A DNA stretch of 64,000 nucleotides from Brotaphodocola sp003480315. GTDB lineage: Bacteria > Bacillota > Clostridia > Lachnospirales > Lachnospiraceae. The translations under genes and the position numbers were made by a program. The notes under the pieces are model-generated. The model ran no database searches. It saw only the letters and a program-made list of their open reading frames with translations, and was not told the origin of the DNA. The stretch lies in assembly GCF_964246085.1 (NCBI RefSeq), contig NZ_CAXTPD010000016.1; one strand, given 5' to 3'. Shown here piece after piece: positions 17,701 to 26,208 of this stretch (position 1 is the stretch's first letter; every line of letters starts with the position of its first letter).

Positions 17701-19599
17701 ATAGAGTAGGAGGCGGTGACTAACCGCCGTCCTCTCACACCACCGTGCGTACCGTTCGGTACACGGCGGTGTGAGAGGACGGCGTGCATGGACTGATAGG
17801 CTGTGGCTAAATCATAAAAGCCCCAGTTTATCAGTCTTTCTTTTGTTAGGGCTCTGTTTAGTACACCGCTCCCTGCCATTCTCTAATAGGACTTTCGACT
17901 GTAGGCTCCTTCACTTGCTACCCATTCTGGCATTCCCAGTCCTATTAGCTTCCGTTTTCGCGTCTTTGGCAGTTTCCACTGTTTCCAGATACACATCCGT
18001 ATCCTTCTGTACAGCCATCCATTCAGGCCTTCGATGTTGTTCTTCATGTCTGCTATACTGTAATAGTTCAACCATCCACGCATGTATTCTTTTATATGTT
18101 CCATAGTCTTTACTATACTTCCGCACTTACTCCGGGAAGTGAGCTTTCGCAGGTTGTCCTTGGCTTTCTTCCATGACTTTCCATGAACACGGACATAGAT
18201 TCCTTTTCCGTTCTTCCCGAAACAGAAGCCAAGGTACTTAAAATTTCGTATTGCAAACACGCTGACCGTACGACTTTTCTCCCGGTTCACCTTTAGTTTC
18301 AGTGTCCCTTCCAGATATTTCGTACTGCTTTCCAACAATCTCTCAGATGCCCGCTCACTCTTCGCTAACAGTACGATATCATCTGCATAGCGAATGCACG
18401 GCACTCCTCTTTTGTTGAACTCCTGGTCAAACTCGTTAAGATAAACATTGGCTAACAGCGGAGAGAGATTTCCTCCCTGCGGTGAACCTTCTTCCGTCTT
18501 AACGACTACACCGTTTTCCATCACTCCACTTCTTAAATACCTCTTTATCATCTGAATCACCCTTTTGTCCTTTACATCTCTGCGCAGGATATTTACCAGT
18601 AATTCATGGTTCAGTGTATCGAAATACTTTGACAAGTCAAGAACCACAGCTCTTGTATATCCCCGTTCTGCATACTCCTTTATCTTCTGAACTGCATCTT
18701 TCGTACTTCGTCCCGGACGGTATCCAAAACTTCCATCCGAAAACTTCGGCTCATAGATCGGTATCAGCTGTTGTGACATTGCTTGTTGGATGATGCGGTC
18801 TATGACGGTCGGAATACCGAGCTTTCGTACTCCGCCATCTGGCTTTGGAATCTCCGCTCTTCTGACAGGAGATGGGGTATAATGCCCTTTTCTTATTCTC
18901 CCCGTCAGTTCATGGCTGTGTTCCCTTAGCCACAGAAACGCCTCTTCAACGGTCATTCCATCTACTCCCGGCGCTCCCTTGTTTGCCTTCACCCTCTTGT
19001 AAGCTCTGTTGAGGTTGTCCTTATTCAGTATCTTACCTAAGATATCCGGCTCTGCACTGTCTCTTTCTTTCCATATCCGGTTAAATGAGCGGTGCGCTCT
19101 TACATACCTTTTACGTTCCGCGCTATCTCTTTGCAAGCAGCTTTCCTTGTTTTCTGCATCCATCTGCTCATTTCTCCTTTCCGGGTCATACTTAAGACTC
19201 CTATTGATTCGGTCCTTCACCTCTCGGCTACTATGACCTCTGCTGACTTCTGTACGTTCAGCATTGCTTTGGGCAGTGGTTACTTCTTTCAAAGCATTCC
19301 GCACAGATCTCCCCGGGTACCACACGTTTCTTTCTCTCCATCTATCTGCCACATTTATTCCGCATAATTCCGTGTAGTTATTGGGCCTCGATTTGTTACT
19401 CAATCTTACCCTCATGCGAAACCTTATATGTGATTTCTGTTCGTCAGACCAGAGATTTGCCCGTGGTTAGTCTGTTCCCACATCCGGCTTCCTTCAGATT
19501 CCACCTCACGATGGACACCCTTGCCTTCGGCTATATCCTTCCCACTACCGGGCGGATTCGGGACTCGCACCCGTTAGAAACGCGCGCCGCCGGACGCAC
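17701..19599 (-). mobile_element. Group IIC intron
   Basis: The minus-strand intron begins with GTGCG at 19599 and ends near CTACTCTAT at 17701. Domain V/VI-like structure lies at about 17715–17795, with long pairing of CCGTCCTCTCACACC and its complement around GTACCGAACGGTAC. It encodes a reverse transcriptase/maturase without endonuclease domain. The 5' exon ends in a terminator hairpin (19610–19640), the classical target of class C introns. Because the tuf tail is on the other side, the insertion is inside the tuf terminator region, opposite in orientation to tuf. Confidence 0.85.
17883..19163 (-). CDS. ltrA: Group II intron reverse transcriptase/maturase
   Basis: 426 residues from the preferred start at 19163 (AAAGGAG upstream); the open frame extends further upstream into intron domain sequence. 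RT blocks are visible: KGAPGVDGMT, FGYRPGRSTKDAVQ, LDLSKYFDTLNH, GSPQGGNLSPLLANVYL, and the catalytic IRYADDIVL. A GIIM maturase segment follows (EYMRGWLNYYS). No HNH endonuclease is present, as expected for class C. It would splice the intron and insert it at terminator stem-loops, using nascent strands as primer. Confidence 0.94.
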   Translation of the reverse strand: MDAENKESCLQRDSAERKRYVRAHRSFNRIWKERDSAEPDILGKILNKDNLNRAYKRVKANKGAPGVDGMTVEEAFLWLREHSHELTGRIRKGHYTPSPVRRAEIPKPDGGVRKLGIPTVIDRIIQQAMSQQLIPIYEPKFSDGSFGYRPGRSTKDAVQKIKEYAERGYTRAVVLDLSKYFDTLNHELLVNILRRDVKDKRVIQMIKRYLRSGVMENGVVVKTEEGSPQGGNLSPLLANVYLNEFDQEFNKRGVPCIRYADDIVLLAKSERASERLLESSTKYLEGTLKLKVNREKSRTVSVFAIRNFKYLGFCFGKNGKGIYVRVHGKSWKKAKDNLRKLTSRSKCGSIVKTMEHIKEYMRGWLNYYSIADMKNNIEGLNGWLYRRIRMCIWKQWKLPKTRKRKLIGLGMPEWVASEGAYSRKSY

Positions 19600-19891
19600 G
19601 TAAATTCAAGGCTTTCCGAGATTTCTCGGGAAGCCTTTTTGCGTACAGAAATAATGAAAAGGGGTGTGAATGGTGCCAAAACGGTGCCCAGAAGATTGTA
19701 TTATATTATTATTGAATCTCATTTGTAATTGGAACAATTTTTGAAGAACAAGAAAATAGACAAGAAAAAACAAGAAATATATACATAAAAAGCAAGAACA
19801 AACACGTATAAAACAAGAAAATAAGAATATGGAAAAATCTTGACATTTTATATGCACATAGTATAATCTATATGCAAAGGAGATGATAATA
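19600..19891. other. tuf-type terminator and foreign flank
   Basis: Bases ~19606–19640 form a strong stem (AAGGCTTTCCGAGA paired with TCTCGGGAAGCCTT, one mismatch) followed on the plus strand by a T-run: a rho-independent terminator, probably tuf's. Downstream, GGTGCC occurs twice (near 19671 and 19683), as often seen near integrase core or arm sites. The rest is AT-rich with no supported gene. Confidence 0.6.
19840..19867 (+). promoter_or_regulatory. Sigma-A type promoter
   Basis: TTGACA at 19840–19845, 16-base spacer, TATAAT at 19862–19867, 25 bases upstream of the start of the winged-helix/deoxyribosyltransferase-like gene. Confidence 0.8.
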
Positions 19892-20821
19892 ATGACTAAA
19901 AGTGCAATGATAAAAGAACTGATAATACAATTATTATCAGATGGAAGTCCTCATGCTGTTTCTGAAATGAAAGATTATTTAGTTGAAAAGAATATGGAAG
20001 ATTATTCAGAAGGGCAGTTTGCGGGAGCTGTAAATAATTTGTTAAAGAACAAAAGAATAGAAAAGATTGATAGAGGTACATATAGGGTATCGGGAACAGA
20101 GATGGTTTTGACTAAAGAAAGGAATGGGGGATTTATGAAAAGATGTTTTGTGGTTTCGCCTATAGGTGATATGGGTTCGGATATTCGAAAAAATGCTGAT
20201 CAGTTGTATCAACATATAATTAAACCAGTATGTGAAAAGTGCGGTTTTGCTGCACAGAGAGTTGATGAATTTAATACATCAGGTTCAATTACGCAGGAAA
20301 TCTTGGATGCGTTAAATGATTATGAATTAGTCATTGCAGATTTAACAGGGCATAATCCAAATGTCTTTTTTGAAATTGGTTACAGGTCTAAAAGTCAAAA
20401 ACCCATAATTCATTTAAAACGTAAAGATGAGATAATACCATTTGATGTCTCAACAATTCGTACGTTTGAATATGACTTGACTGATTTGGATATGGTAACT
20501 GCAACTAAAGATAGGTTAGAACAAGTAATAAAGAATTTTAAGTATGACGAAGTTAAAGAACCTAAAAAGAGTAGCAATAGCTTTGAAAATAATATGATTG
20601 TTGCATCTTTAAATGATATACAATATAAAATAGATGTTTTAACTGAGGAAATTAAAAAGAAAGAAAATGAAACAATCAAAACAGTTATTGAAACTTTTAA
20701 TGCTCAGAAACCGGAACCGGAATCTTTTGAAACAGAGATGATGAAGATATTAATGCCAGAGTTATTAAAAAATCCCAATGCAGCAGATGCATTGCTTAAG
20801 TTAGGTGAGAAATTTAAATAA
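19892..20821 (+). CDS. Winged-helix fused to nucleoside deoxyribosyltransferase-like domain
   Basis: 309 residues; start MTKSAMIKEL at 19892 with AAAGGAG 9 bases upstream. Residues ~1–75 look like a winged helix (EGQFAGAVNNLLKNKRIEKI, then RGTYRVS). Residues ~85–200 look like the nucleoside 2-deoxyribosyltransferase/TIR-like Rossmann fold: CFVVSPIGD, then ADLTGHNPNVFFEIGYRS with the Glu of FFEIG as candidate active residue. The C-terminal third is charged and helical. Such domains are often NAD- or nucleotide-handling effectors in defence systems; that role here is inference. A PemK-like gene begins 11 bases downstream. Confidence 0.75.
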   Translation: MTKSAMIKELIIQLLSDGSPHAVSEMKDYLVEKNMEDYSEGQFAGAVNNLLKNKRIEKIDRGTYRVSGTEMVLTKERNGGFMKRCFVVSPIGDMGSDIRKNADQLYQHIIKPVCEKCGFAAQRVDEFNTSGSITQEILDALNDYELVIADLTGHNPNVFFEIGYRSKSQKPIIHLKRKDEIIPFDVSTIRTFEYDLTDLDMVTATKDRLEQVIKNFKYDEVKEPKKSSNSFENNMIVASLNDIQYKIDVLTEEIKKKENETIKTVIETFNAQKPEPESFETEMMKILMPELLKNPNAADALLKLGEKFK

Positions 20822-20832
20822 GGAGAAAGCGG

Positions 20833-21361
20833 ATGAAGGATATAATTACAGGTGGAGTGTATGCAGTTGATTTACGTGGTACGGAAGCATACGAGTTTCA
20901 AGGAGTTCATCCAGCGTTGATTGTTAGGATGTTAAAGGAAGAAAAAATGTATTATGTTGTACCGTTGACTACATATACAAAAGAAAGATGGGATAAATGT
21001 AAAAAAGGGGTTTGGAACAAGGATAACTTCAACTAATTCAATTGCAAGGGTAGATAAAATGAACATTGTTTCAGCAAAACAAGTACAAGGAAGGTATTAT
21101 AATGCCGGACACCTTGTTATACCTACGGAAGAAGAAATTGGAGCGGTTTTAGAACGTGCCGAAGAATATATTTCGTTAACAGATGATAAGACGAAAAAGG
21201 AATATAGAAAATTTTCTACACAACGTTTAAAGTTTGAAAAAAACATGGATGCGTTAAGCAAGAAAAACTATGAAGAGTTTTCTTATCCGATAACCGTAAG
21301 CGCTTACCGGATCACAGCTAACATCGTAATGCAGGCAATCAATGACAGCCCCCTCGGCTGA
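20833..21361 (+). pseudogene. PemK/MazF-like toxin gene with a one-base frameshift
   Basis: The first part reads ITGGVYAVDLRGTEAYEF and GVHPALIVRML, the N-terminal beta-barrel of PemK/MazF-type RNases. The frame breaks at AAAAAAGGGG (21001–21010); removing one G gives KKGFGTRITSTNSIARVDK and continues to NIVSAKQVQGR and a helical C-terminus to 21361. The second frame is fully open, so the protein is intact except for one extra G. It may be inactive, phase-variable at the homopolymer, or a sequencing error. The C-terminus is longer than typical MazF. A terminator follows. Confidence 0.65.
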
Positions 21362-21366
21362 GAAGG

Positions 21367-21394
21367 CTCCCGCAATTAATTTGCGGGAGTTTTT
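21367..21394 (+). terminator. Intrinsic terminator
   Basis: CTCCCGCAA and TTGCGGGAG form a perfect 9-base stem followed by TTTTT; it ends the deoxyribosyltransferase-like/PemK transcript. Confidence 0.9.
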
Positions 21395-21429
21395 CTGTCA
21401 GGAAAACAATTTGATGAAACAGTTGCTTT

Positions 21430-22760
21430 TAAAGTGACGGGCATCTCTGTAGGAACTCCAAATCAGCTCGAAATAATCTGCCGCATGGAGCATCGTTTAA
21501 TTTGCCGGACAACAATAAATCTCTTTGTTTCCCAGTGTATGACGGATATCCTCTGCTTTCTCTATATATCTTTCCCATACATGCTGTGTTACCAGCTTCA
21601 CATGATCTTTGCTTTCTGTGCATTTAGATTTCTGGGGACAATTACAGCAAATATATCCACGGCTTTTGTATTCACGATAGCCATCTCGATTTGTTGTGCT
21701 ATAAGAAAGCACTTGATTTTCAGGGCAAATATAGCAGTCGTAATACTTCATCATAAACGTAGTTATGCTTTCTGAAATAGCCTTCTTTTGTCATCGGACG
21801 CTTATACGGAAACAATGGTTCAATTCCATCTAATAGCAGCCTTCTGGCAATCGCCGGTGTCCGGTATCCTGCATCTGCAATAATCATAGAAGGATCAAAT
21901 GCTTTTACCTTTTCATACAGTGCCTTAAAAGTTCTACTGTCATGCTCATTTCCAGGATGAACGCTATATCCTAAAATCCATCCATGCTGATTACATGCGG
22001 TTTTGACTGCATATGCGAAAACATGCTTATGTTCCCCTTTTCGAAACCAACCGCTTTCCGGATCAGTTATACTGCTTTTTTGTGTTTTGACACCGGACGG
22101 AATTTCTTCTGAAGCTTCTAAATTTTCTGAACCGTTTCCTCCAGATGCTGGTGGCTGGTAATCATTTTTATCTTTCAATGGTTTTTTACCATGAGCCAGA
22201 CGGTCCTGTTCGATTTCTTTTTTTAATTCATCTTCATACCAAAGAGCTTGTTCATGAGCGACTCGTTTCCGCATTTTTTTACTGTTAGCGCAAGCTTTTA
22301 CATGAGTTGAATCAACAAATATCTGGTCGGTATCTACAAGTTTGTATTTCATGCATTCTTCGAGAATCCTGGAAAAAATCTGTTCAAAAAGATTGGTATC
22401 TTTAAAACGGCGTGTATAGTTTTTCCCAAATGTAGAAAAATGTGGAACAGGATCCATCATATCCAGTCCCAGAAACCAACGGTATGCAACATTTACTTCA
22501 ATCTCTTTCATTGTTTGCCGCATGCTTTTTATTCCGTAGAGATACTGAATAAAGGGAATTTTTATAAGCATAACGGGATCCATGCTTGGCCGACCGTTGT
22601 CAGGGCAGTATTTTTCTTCTACTAAGTCATAAATAAAGTTCCAATCAATGGCTTTATCAATCAAACGGAGCGTGTGATTCTGTGGCACCATGTCATCCAT
22701 ACAGAACATCAGCATCTGTTCCCTTTTCTTATCTGCATTTTTTGTCATCATAAAAAACAC
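21430..22760 (-). pseudogene. IS1182-family transposase, frameshifted and truncated
   Basis: The N-terminal 340 residues are good IS1182-type: QNHTLRLIDKAIDW, YCPDNGRPSMDPVMLIKI, FSTFGKNYTRRF, and the DDE region (VDSTHVKACANS; IIADAGYRTPAI). Near 21745 the frame shifts: VYDE should continue as YYDCYICPENQVLSY, which lies in another minus frame. After GNKEIY the rest of the C-terminal domain is missing. The copy cannot produce a full transposase. Confidence 0.85.
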
Positions 22761-22810
22761 CGCCCTTCTGACATCATTATATCAGAAAAACGGTTCTAAC
22801 AATAGCAAAA

Positions 22811-22832
22811 CCCCGCAAAAGCGGGGCTTTGT
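22811..22832 (-). terminator. GC-rich terminator hairpin
   Basis: CCCCGC and GCGGGG with a short AAAA loop; on the minus strand it is followed by TTTTGC. It lies between the IS66 tnpC fragment and the IS1182 transposase. Confidence 0.7.
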
Positions 22833-22839
22833 CTACAGT

Positions 22840-23019
22840 CTATAACTTCTTACGAAGAAGTGTGATTTCATCTTTCAGGTTATCACGTTCCTGAATAAGT
22901 GCTTCTTCCCGTTTGTTGGCAGCATCGACAGTTGCCTGAAGCGTTTTTATCATCTGTTTTAGATCGGTGATCATATCTTTCAGCTCACGCAGCTGGAGAC
23001 CTTTGGAACTGTCTGCCAC
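22840..23019 (-). pseudogene. tnpC: IS66 tnpC transposase, N-terminal leader only
   Basis: GTG start at 23019 behind AGGAGGGG; 59 codons reading a coiled-coil leader (LKDMITDLKQMIKTLQ ... EITLLRKKL) typical of IS66 TnpC before its zinc finger. Stop follows at once; the DDE domain is absent. Confidence 0.7.
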
Positions 23020-23161
23020 GGTTTTCCCCTCCTGTTTTTGATACCTTTATTATACCAAAAAGAGCAGGAAAAACCCAGTAAAACAACGTTTCCAACAGAC
23101 CTGAAAGTGCCGAAAATACAAGGAAAAGCAGCACTTTTATGTGCACTTTTTTAGTCTTGGA

Positions 23162-23503
23162 TCAGGTGGTTTTTATTGCTTTTGGCTGTTCGATATCAAT
23201 GCCAGACATCAGCCAGTCAAACTCCCTCCATGTGAGATTCCACACTTCAGATTTATTTCTTGGCCATCGGTAAGAACCCTGGGATGCCGTCAACTTTTTA
23301 TAGATCAGGACAATCCCATCCGGTTCTTTCAGAATTGCTTTGATTCTGTCGCATTTGCGACCACAGAAAAGGTAAAGTGAATGATCAAGCTCCATGGAAA
23401 ACTGATCCTGAATAATCGCGCACAGGCCATCAATAGATTTACGCATATCCGTTCTGCCACATACAATGTAAATAGCATCGACGTTTGAAATATCCGCTAA
23501 CAT
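23162..23503 (-). CDS. tnpB: IS66 family accessory protein TnpB
   Basis: 113 residues. YIVCGRTDMRKSIDGL, YLFCGRKCDRIKAI and RWPRNKSEVWNLTWREFDWL are the hallmark segments of IS66 Orf2/TnpB, which is needed for IS66 transposition. It appears full length, located between tnpA and the truncated tnpC. Confidence 0.92.
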   Translation of the reverse strand: MLADISNVDAIYIVCGRTDMRKSIDGLCAIIQDQFSMELDHSLYLFCGRKCDRIKAILKEPDGIVLIYKKLTASQGSYRWPRNKSEVWNLTWREFDWLMSGIDIEQPKAIKTT

Positions 23504-23611
23504 ACAGGATTCCTCAGTGCATTCAGCAATAGATTTAAAAGAGATGGCTGGACAGAATTGCTCATGCGAATCAGTATCCCATTTGTTTCGATTTCAATTG
23601 TATATGAATTG

Positions 23612-23917
23612 TCAAGGTACATAGAACTGTCTGTCCATGGGATTTGAAAGCAGTTCTTCCGGAGAATTCTCCGGTTCTATAGCAATCCGGACCACATCCT
23701 GTTTACGGGATGTAAGATCCAGAGTACTGGCTTTTTTAATCGGATCTGGTATCTGGCAGGCCTGTTTTCGCAACCTGGTAACTGCATTATAGAAACTGCT
23801 GGGAGCAATTCCGTGTTCTGCACACCAGTTCGCATCCGTCATACCACTTTGCCTGCAGGCTGTCACCATTTCCATCCATTCATCCAGGGAACGTTTTGAA
23901 GCACGTTTACAACTCAT
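23612..23917 (-). CDS. tnpA: IS66 family accessory protein TnpA
   Basis: 101 residues. SGMTDANWCAEHGIAPSSFYN is a helix-turn-helix typical of IS66 TnpA. GGAGG precedes the start. First gene of the remnant; without TnpC it has no transposition role of its own. Confidence 0.85.
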   Translation of the reverse strand: MSCKRASKRSLDEWMEMVTACRQSGMTDANWCAEHGIAPSSFYNAVTRLRKQACQIPDPIKKASTLDLTSRKQDVVRIAIEPENSPEELLSNPMDRQFYVP

Positions 23918-24238
23918 AATAAATCCTCCAAGTAGAGTGAATTTTTACTTTCTACCATAAAAATGGAGTAAAAATCTACTTACAATCATTATGAGGTATT
24001 TGGAAGACGATAGCTAGTTACCCAGAATTTAAGCGCTTACGCAGAATCAGATGGAATGGGTGAGAAGAATGAATAATATCAAAGCAAATGCTGAAGAAAT
24101 AGCATTGAAAGAAATAATATATTTATAATGCAAAAGGAATCTCTGTTCAAATATTTATTGATAATTAATATTTGGATGGAGATTTTTCATGGACAAATAA
24201 ACAATGTGGAAGTATAATGAGCAAAAAAGAAGGGAGCG

Positions 24239-24967
24239 ATTGTTATAAGAGAAACACCAGAAAGATTCAAATTAGAAGATACAACAATATGGTCTTTTCC
24301 TGAAAGGGGAAATTGGGCTACACATTCAGGAAAATACAGAGGGAACTGGTCTCCGTATATTCCTAGAAATATTATTTTGAGGTATTCAAAGAAAAAAGAC
24401 TGGATACTAGATCAATTCTTAGGCAGTGGCACAACGTTGATTGAAGCAAAGTTATTGGGAAGAAATGCAATTGGCGTTGATATAAATTCTGAGGCTGTCA
24501 AATTATCTAACACAAATCTAAATTTTACTTGTCAAGAAAAATCAAAAATATTCACCAAACAAGGAAATGCAAACAATTTATCATTTATAAAAGACGAAAG
24601 TATAGATCTTATCTGTACTCACCCACCATATGCAGATATTATACGGTATAGTAAAGAAATACCAGGAGATATTTCTCATTTAAAATATGAGGATTTTTTG
24701 CAGGAACTGGAACAGGTTGCAAAAGAATCATATAGGGTACTAAAAAAGCAAGGAATATGTGCATTTATGATTGGTGATATACGGAAAAAAGGCTATGTGC
24801 TACCACTGGGCATGAATTCTATGCAAAAATTCGTTGATGCTGGATTTAAACTTAAAGAAATTATTATAAAAGAACAGCATAATTGCAAAGCTACAGAATA
24901 TTGGAATAATATAGAAAAAACATTTTTAATGTTGGCACATGAATATATATTCGTGTTGGAAAAATAG
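24239..24967 (+). CDS. Site-specific DNA methyltransferase (N4-cytosine/N6-adenine type)
   Basis: Methyl donor site motif I DQFLGSGTTLIEA with GVDIN following, catalytic motif IV THPPYADIIRYS. The N-terminal conserved TTIWSFPERGNWATHSGKYRG is encoded from about 24284. No ATG exists in this frame after the upstream stop at 24218; 24239 is an ATT. A good ATG at 24217 (MSKK) lies one base out of frame across an A-run at 24223–24228, so either a rare start is used or a one-base indel is present. The modification partner of the restriction cluster is likely but unproven. Confidence 0.8.
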   Translation: MVIRETPERFKLEDTTIWSFPERGNWATHSGKYRGNWSPYIPRNIILRYSKKKDWILDQFLGSGTTLIEAKLLGRNAIGVDINSEAVKLSNTNLNFTCQEKSKIFTKQGNANNLSFIKDESIDLICTHPPYADIIRYSKEIPGDISHLKYEDFLQELEQVAKESYRVLKKQGICAFMIGDIRKKGYVLPLGMNSMQKFVDAGFKLKEIIIKEQHNCKATEYWNNIEKTFLMLAHEYIFVLEK

Positions 24968-25025
24968 AGATATTCACAAAGGAGATACGGGACGAGTGTC
25001 GAGTATCTCCTTTGTGAAAAATTAT

Positions 25026-25889
25026 CTACCAAGTAAGAAGCAGTTTATCATGAACAACTTCGTTTTGCATGGTTTGACCAGCGTTTTGCAATCGATCAAT
25101 CATAGAGGTACCACAGTTAACAAAAATTTCTCTTTCAAATAAATCTATAGGTGGTGTGATAGAAATATCTTTTTTGTTGGATTCACGTGTACCATTGATT
25201 GATAACATTACATAAACACCTCTGGCTTTGCATTCAGCTATTTTATTGAATAATGTTTCTATATTGAAAGTTTGAGCACCATAAATAATGCTTTGACTAT
25301 GAGTATAGGGCGGATCACAATAAACTACGTCACCAGGTTGTGCTTTATCCATACATTCTTCAAATGACATAGTTGAAAAAGTCGAGTTTTTTATAAGATC
25401 ATGCCATAAATCTACTCTTTTTGAAAATGTTTCTGGTTTAATAGGATTATGTGGGCCTTTTGGAGTAGACATATATCCATCAGCTTTCCGGAAACGGATT
25501 ATTCCGGAGTAGCATGTACGTGATAAAAGACAGAAATCAAGAGCGTTGTGATTGCTATTAAATCTATCTCTAATTTCATTGTATTTGTTATTAGGATCTT
25601 TATAATAACTTTCAATTTCCTTTGAATAATAATCTTTTATTTGCTGCGGATCATATTTGACGATATTAAAAATATCAATTAAAAATGGTAAGATATCGCT
25701 GGCATATGAATGAGTAAACATAGGTGTGTTGGTTGTGCTGTTTTGGTATAGTAATTGTGACATTACAGCACCGCTCCCCAAAAATGGTTCATAGTAGTTA
25801 TTAAATTGTTCGGGCATATATGAAATAATAGTTTCGGCAAAGCGTTGCTTATTTCCGATCCACTTTAATAATGCTGGTACTTTTGACAT
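25026..25889 (-). CDS. Dam-family (D12 class) DNA adenine methyltransferase
   Basis: 287 residues. LLKWIGNKQRFAETI (motif X), YYEPFLGSGAVMSQL (motif I) and VVYCDPPYTHSQ (motif IV DPPY) identify an alpha-class N6-adenine methyltransferase as in DpnII-type systems. It is transcribed divergently from the control protein gene, across a symmetric C-box-like sequence. It is the expected protector of the host against the nuclease at 26195. Confidence 0.93.
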   Translation of the reverse strand: MSKVPALLKWIGNKQRFAETIISYMPEQFNNYYEPFLGSGAVMSQLLYQNSTTNTPMFTHSYASDILPFLIDIFNIVKYDPQQIKDYYSKEIESYYKDPNNKYNEIRDRFNSNHNALDFCLLSRTCYSGIIRFRKADGYMSTPKGPHNPIKPETFSKRVDLWHDLIKNSTFSTMSFEECMDKAQPGDVVYCDPPYTHSQSIIYGAQTFNIETLFNKIAECKARGVYVMLSINGTRESNKKDISITPPIDLFEREIFVNCGTSMIDRLQNAGQTMQNEVVHDKLLLTW

Positions 25890-25910
25890 TGCTTAAACCT
25901 CACGTGTAAC

Positions 25911-25950
25911 TTATAGTCTGTAGACTCAAAGTCTACAGTGCTATTATAAT
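25911..25950. promoter_or_regulatory. C-box operator between methyltransferase and control gene
   Basis: CTGTAGACT, CAA, AGTCTACAG is a perfect 9-base inverted repeat (25918–25938) flanked by further GACT/AGTC-like half-sites, with TATAAT at 25945–25950. Paired AGTC/GACT dyads before a small XRE gene are typical C-protein operators. Confidence 0.75.
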
Positions 25951-25974
25951 TTAACTAGTTGGAGGTGTCAAGCA

Positions 25975-26208
25975 ATGCAGGAAGAAATACGTGTCGCTTA
26001 TGGAAAAGCAGTAAGAGCAATACGACAAGATAAGAAAATATCACAAGAAGAGCTAGGCGATTTATGCGGACTACATAGGACATATATAAGTGACATAGAA
26101 CTTGGTAAGCGTAATGTTTCTTTGGAAAATATAGATAAAATTGCGCATGCATTGCAAGTGAAGAAGTCGGAATTATTTATTGAGGTGGAGCAATATGAAG
26201 GCATTTAA
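25975..26208 (+). CDS. Restriction-modification controller (C protein, XRE HTH)
   Basis: 77 residues: almost only an XRE helix-turn-helix (ISQEELGDLCGLHRTYISDIELGKRN), the size and layout of C proteins. GGAGGTG precedes the ATG. It overlaps the next gene by 14 bases. Expected role: activate itself and the nuclease after methylation has built up, and repress at high dose, through the adjacent C-box. Confidence 0.88.
   Translation: MQEEIRVAYGKAVRAIRQDKKISQEELGDLCGLHRTYISDIELGKRNVSLENIDKIAHALQVKKSELFIEVEQYEGI

Larger units (their letters stand above)
22840..24040 (-). mobile_element. IS66-family remnant
   Basis: It holds tnpA, tnpB and only the first 59 codons of tnpC. A plausible terminal repeat, GTAAGCGCTTAAATTCTGGG on the minus strand, ends at 24040, the outer end upstream of tnpA. 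The other end is lost where IS1182 sequence begins. The element is not autonomous. Confidence 0.8.
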
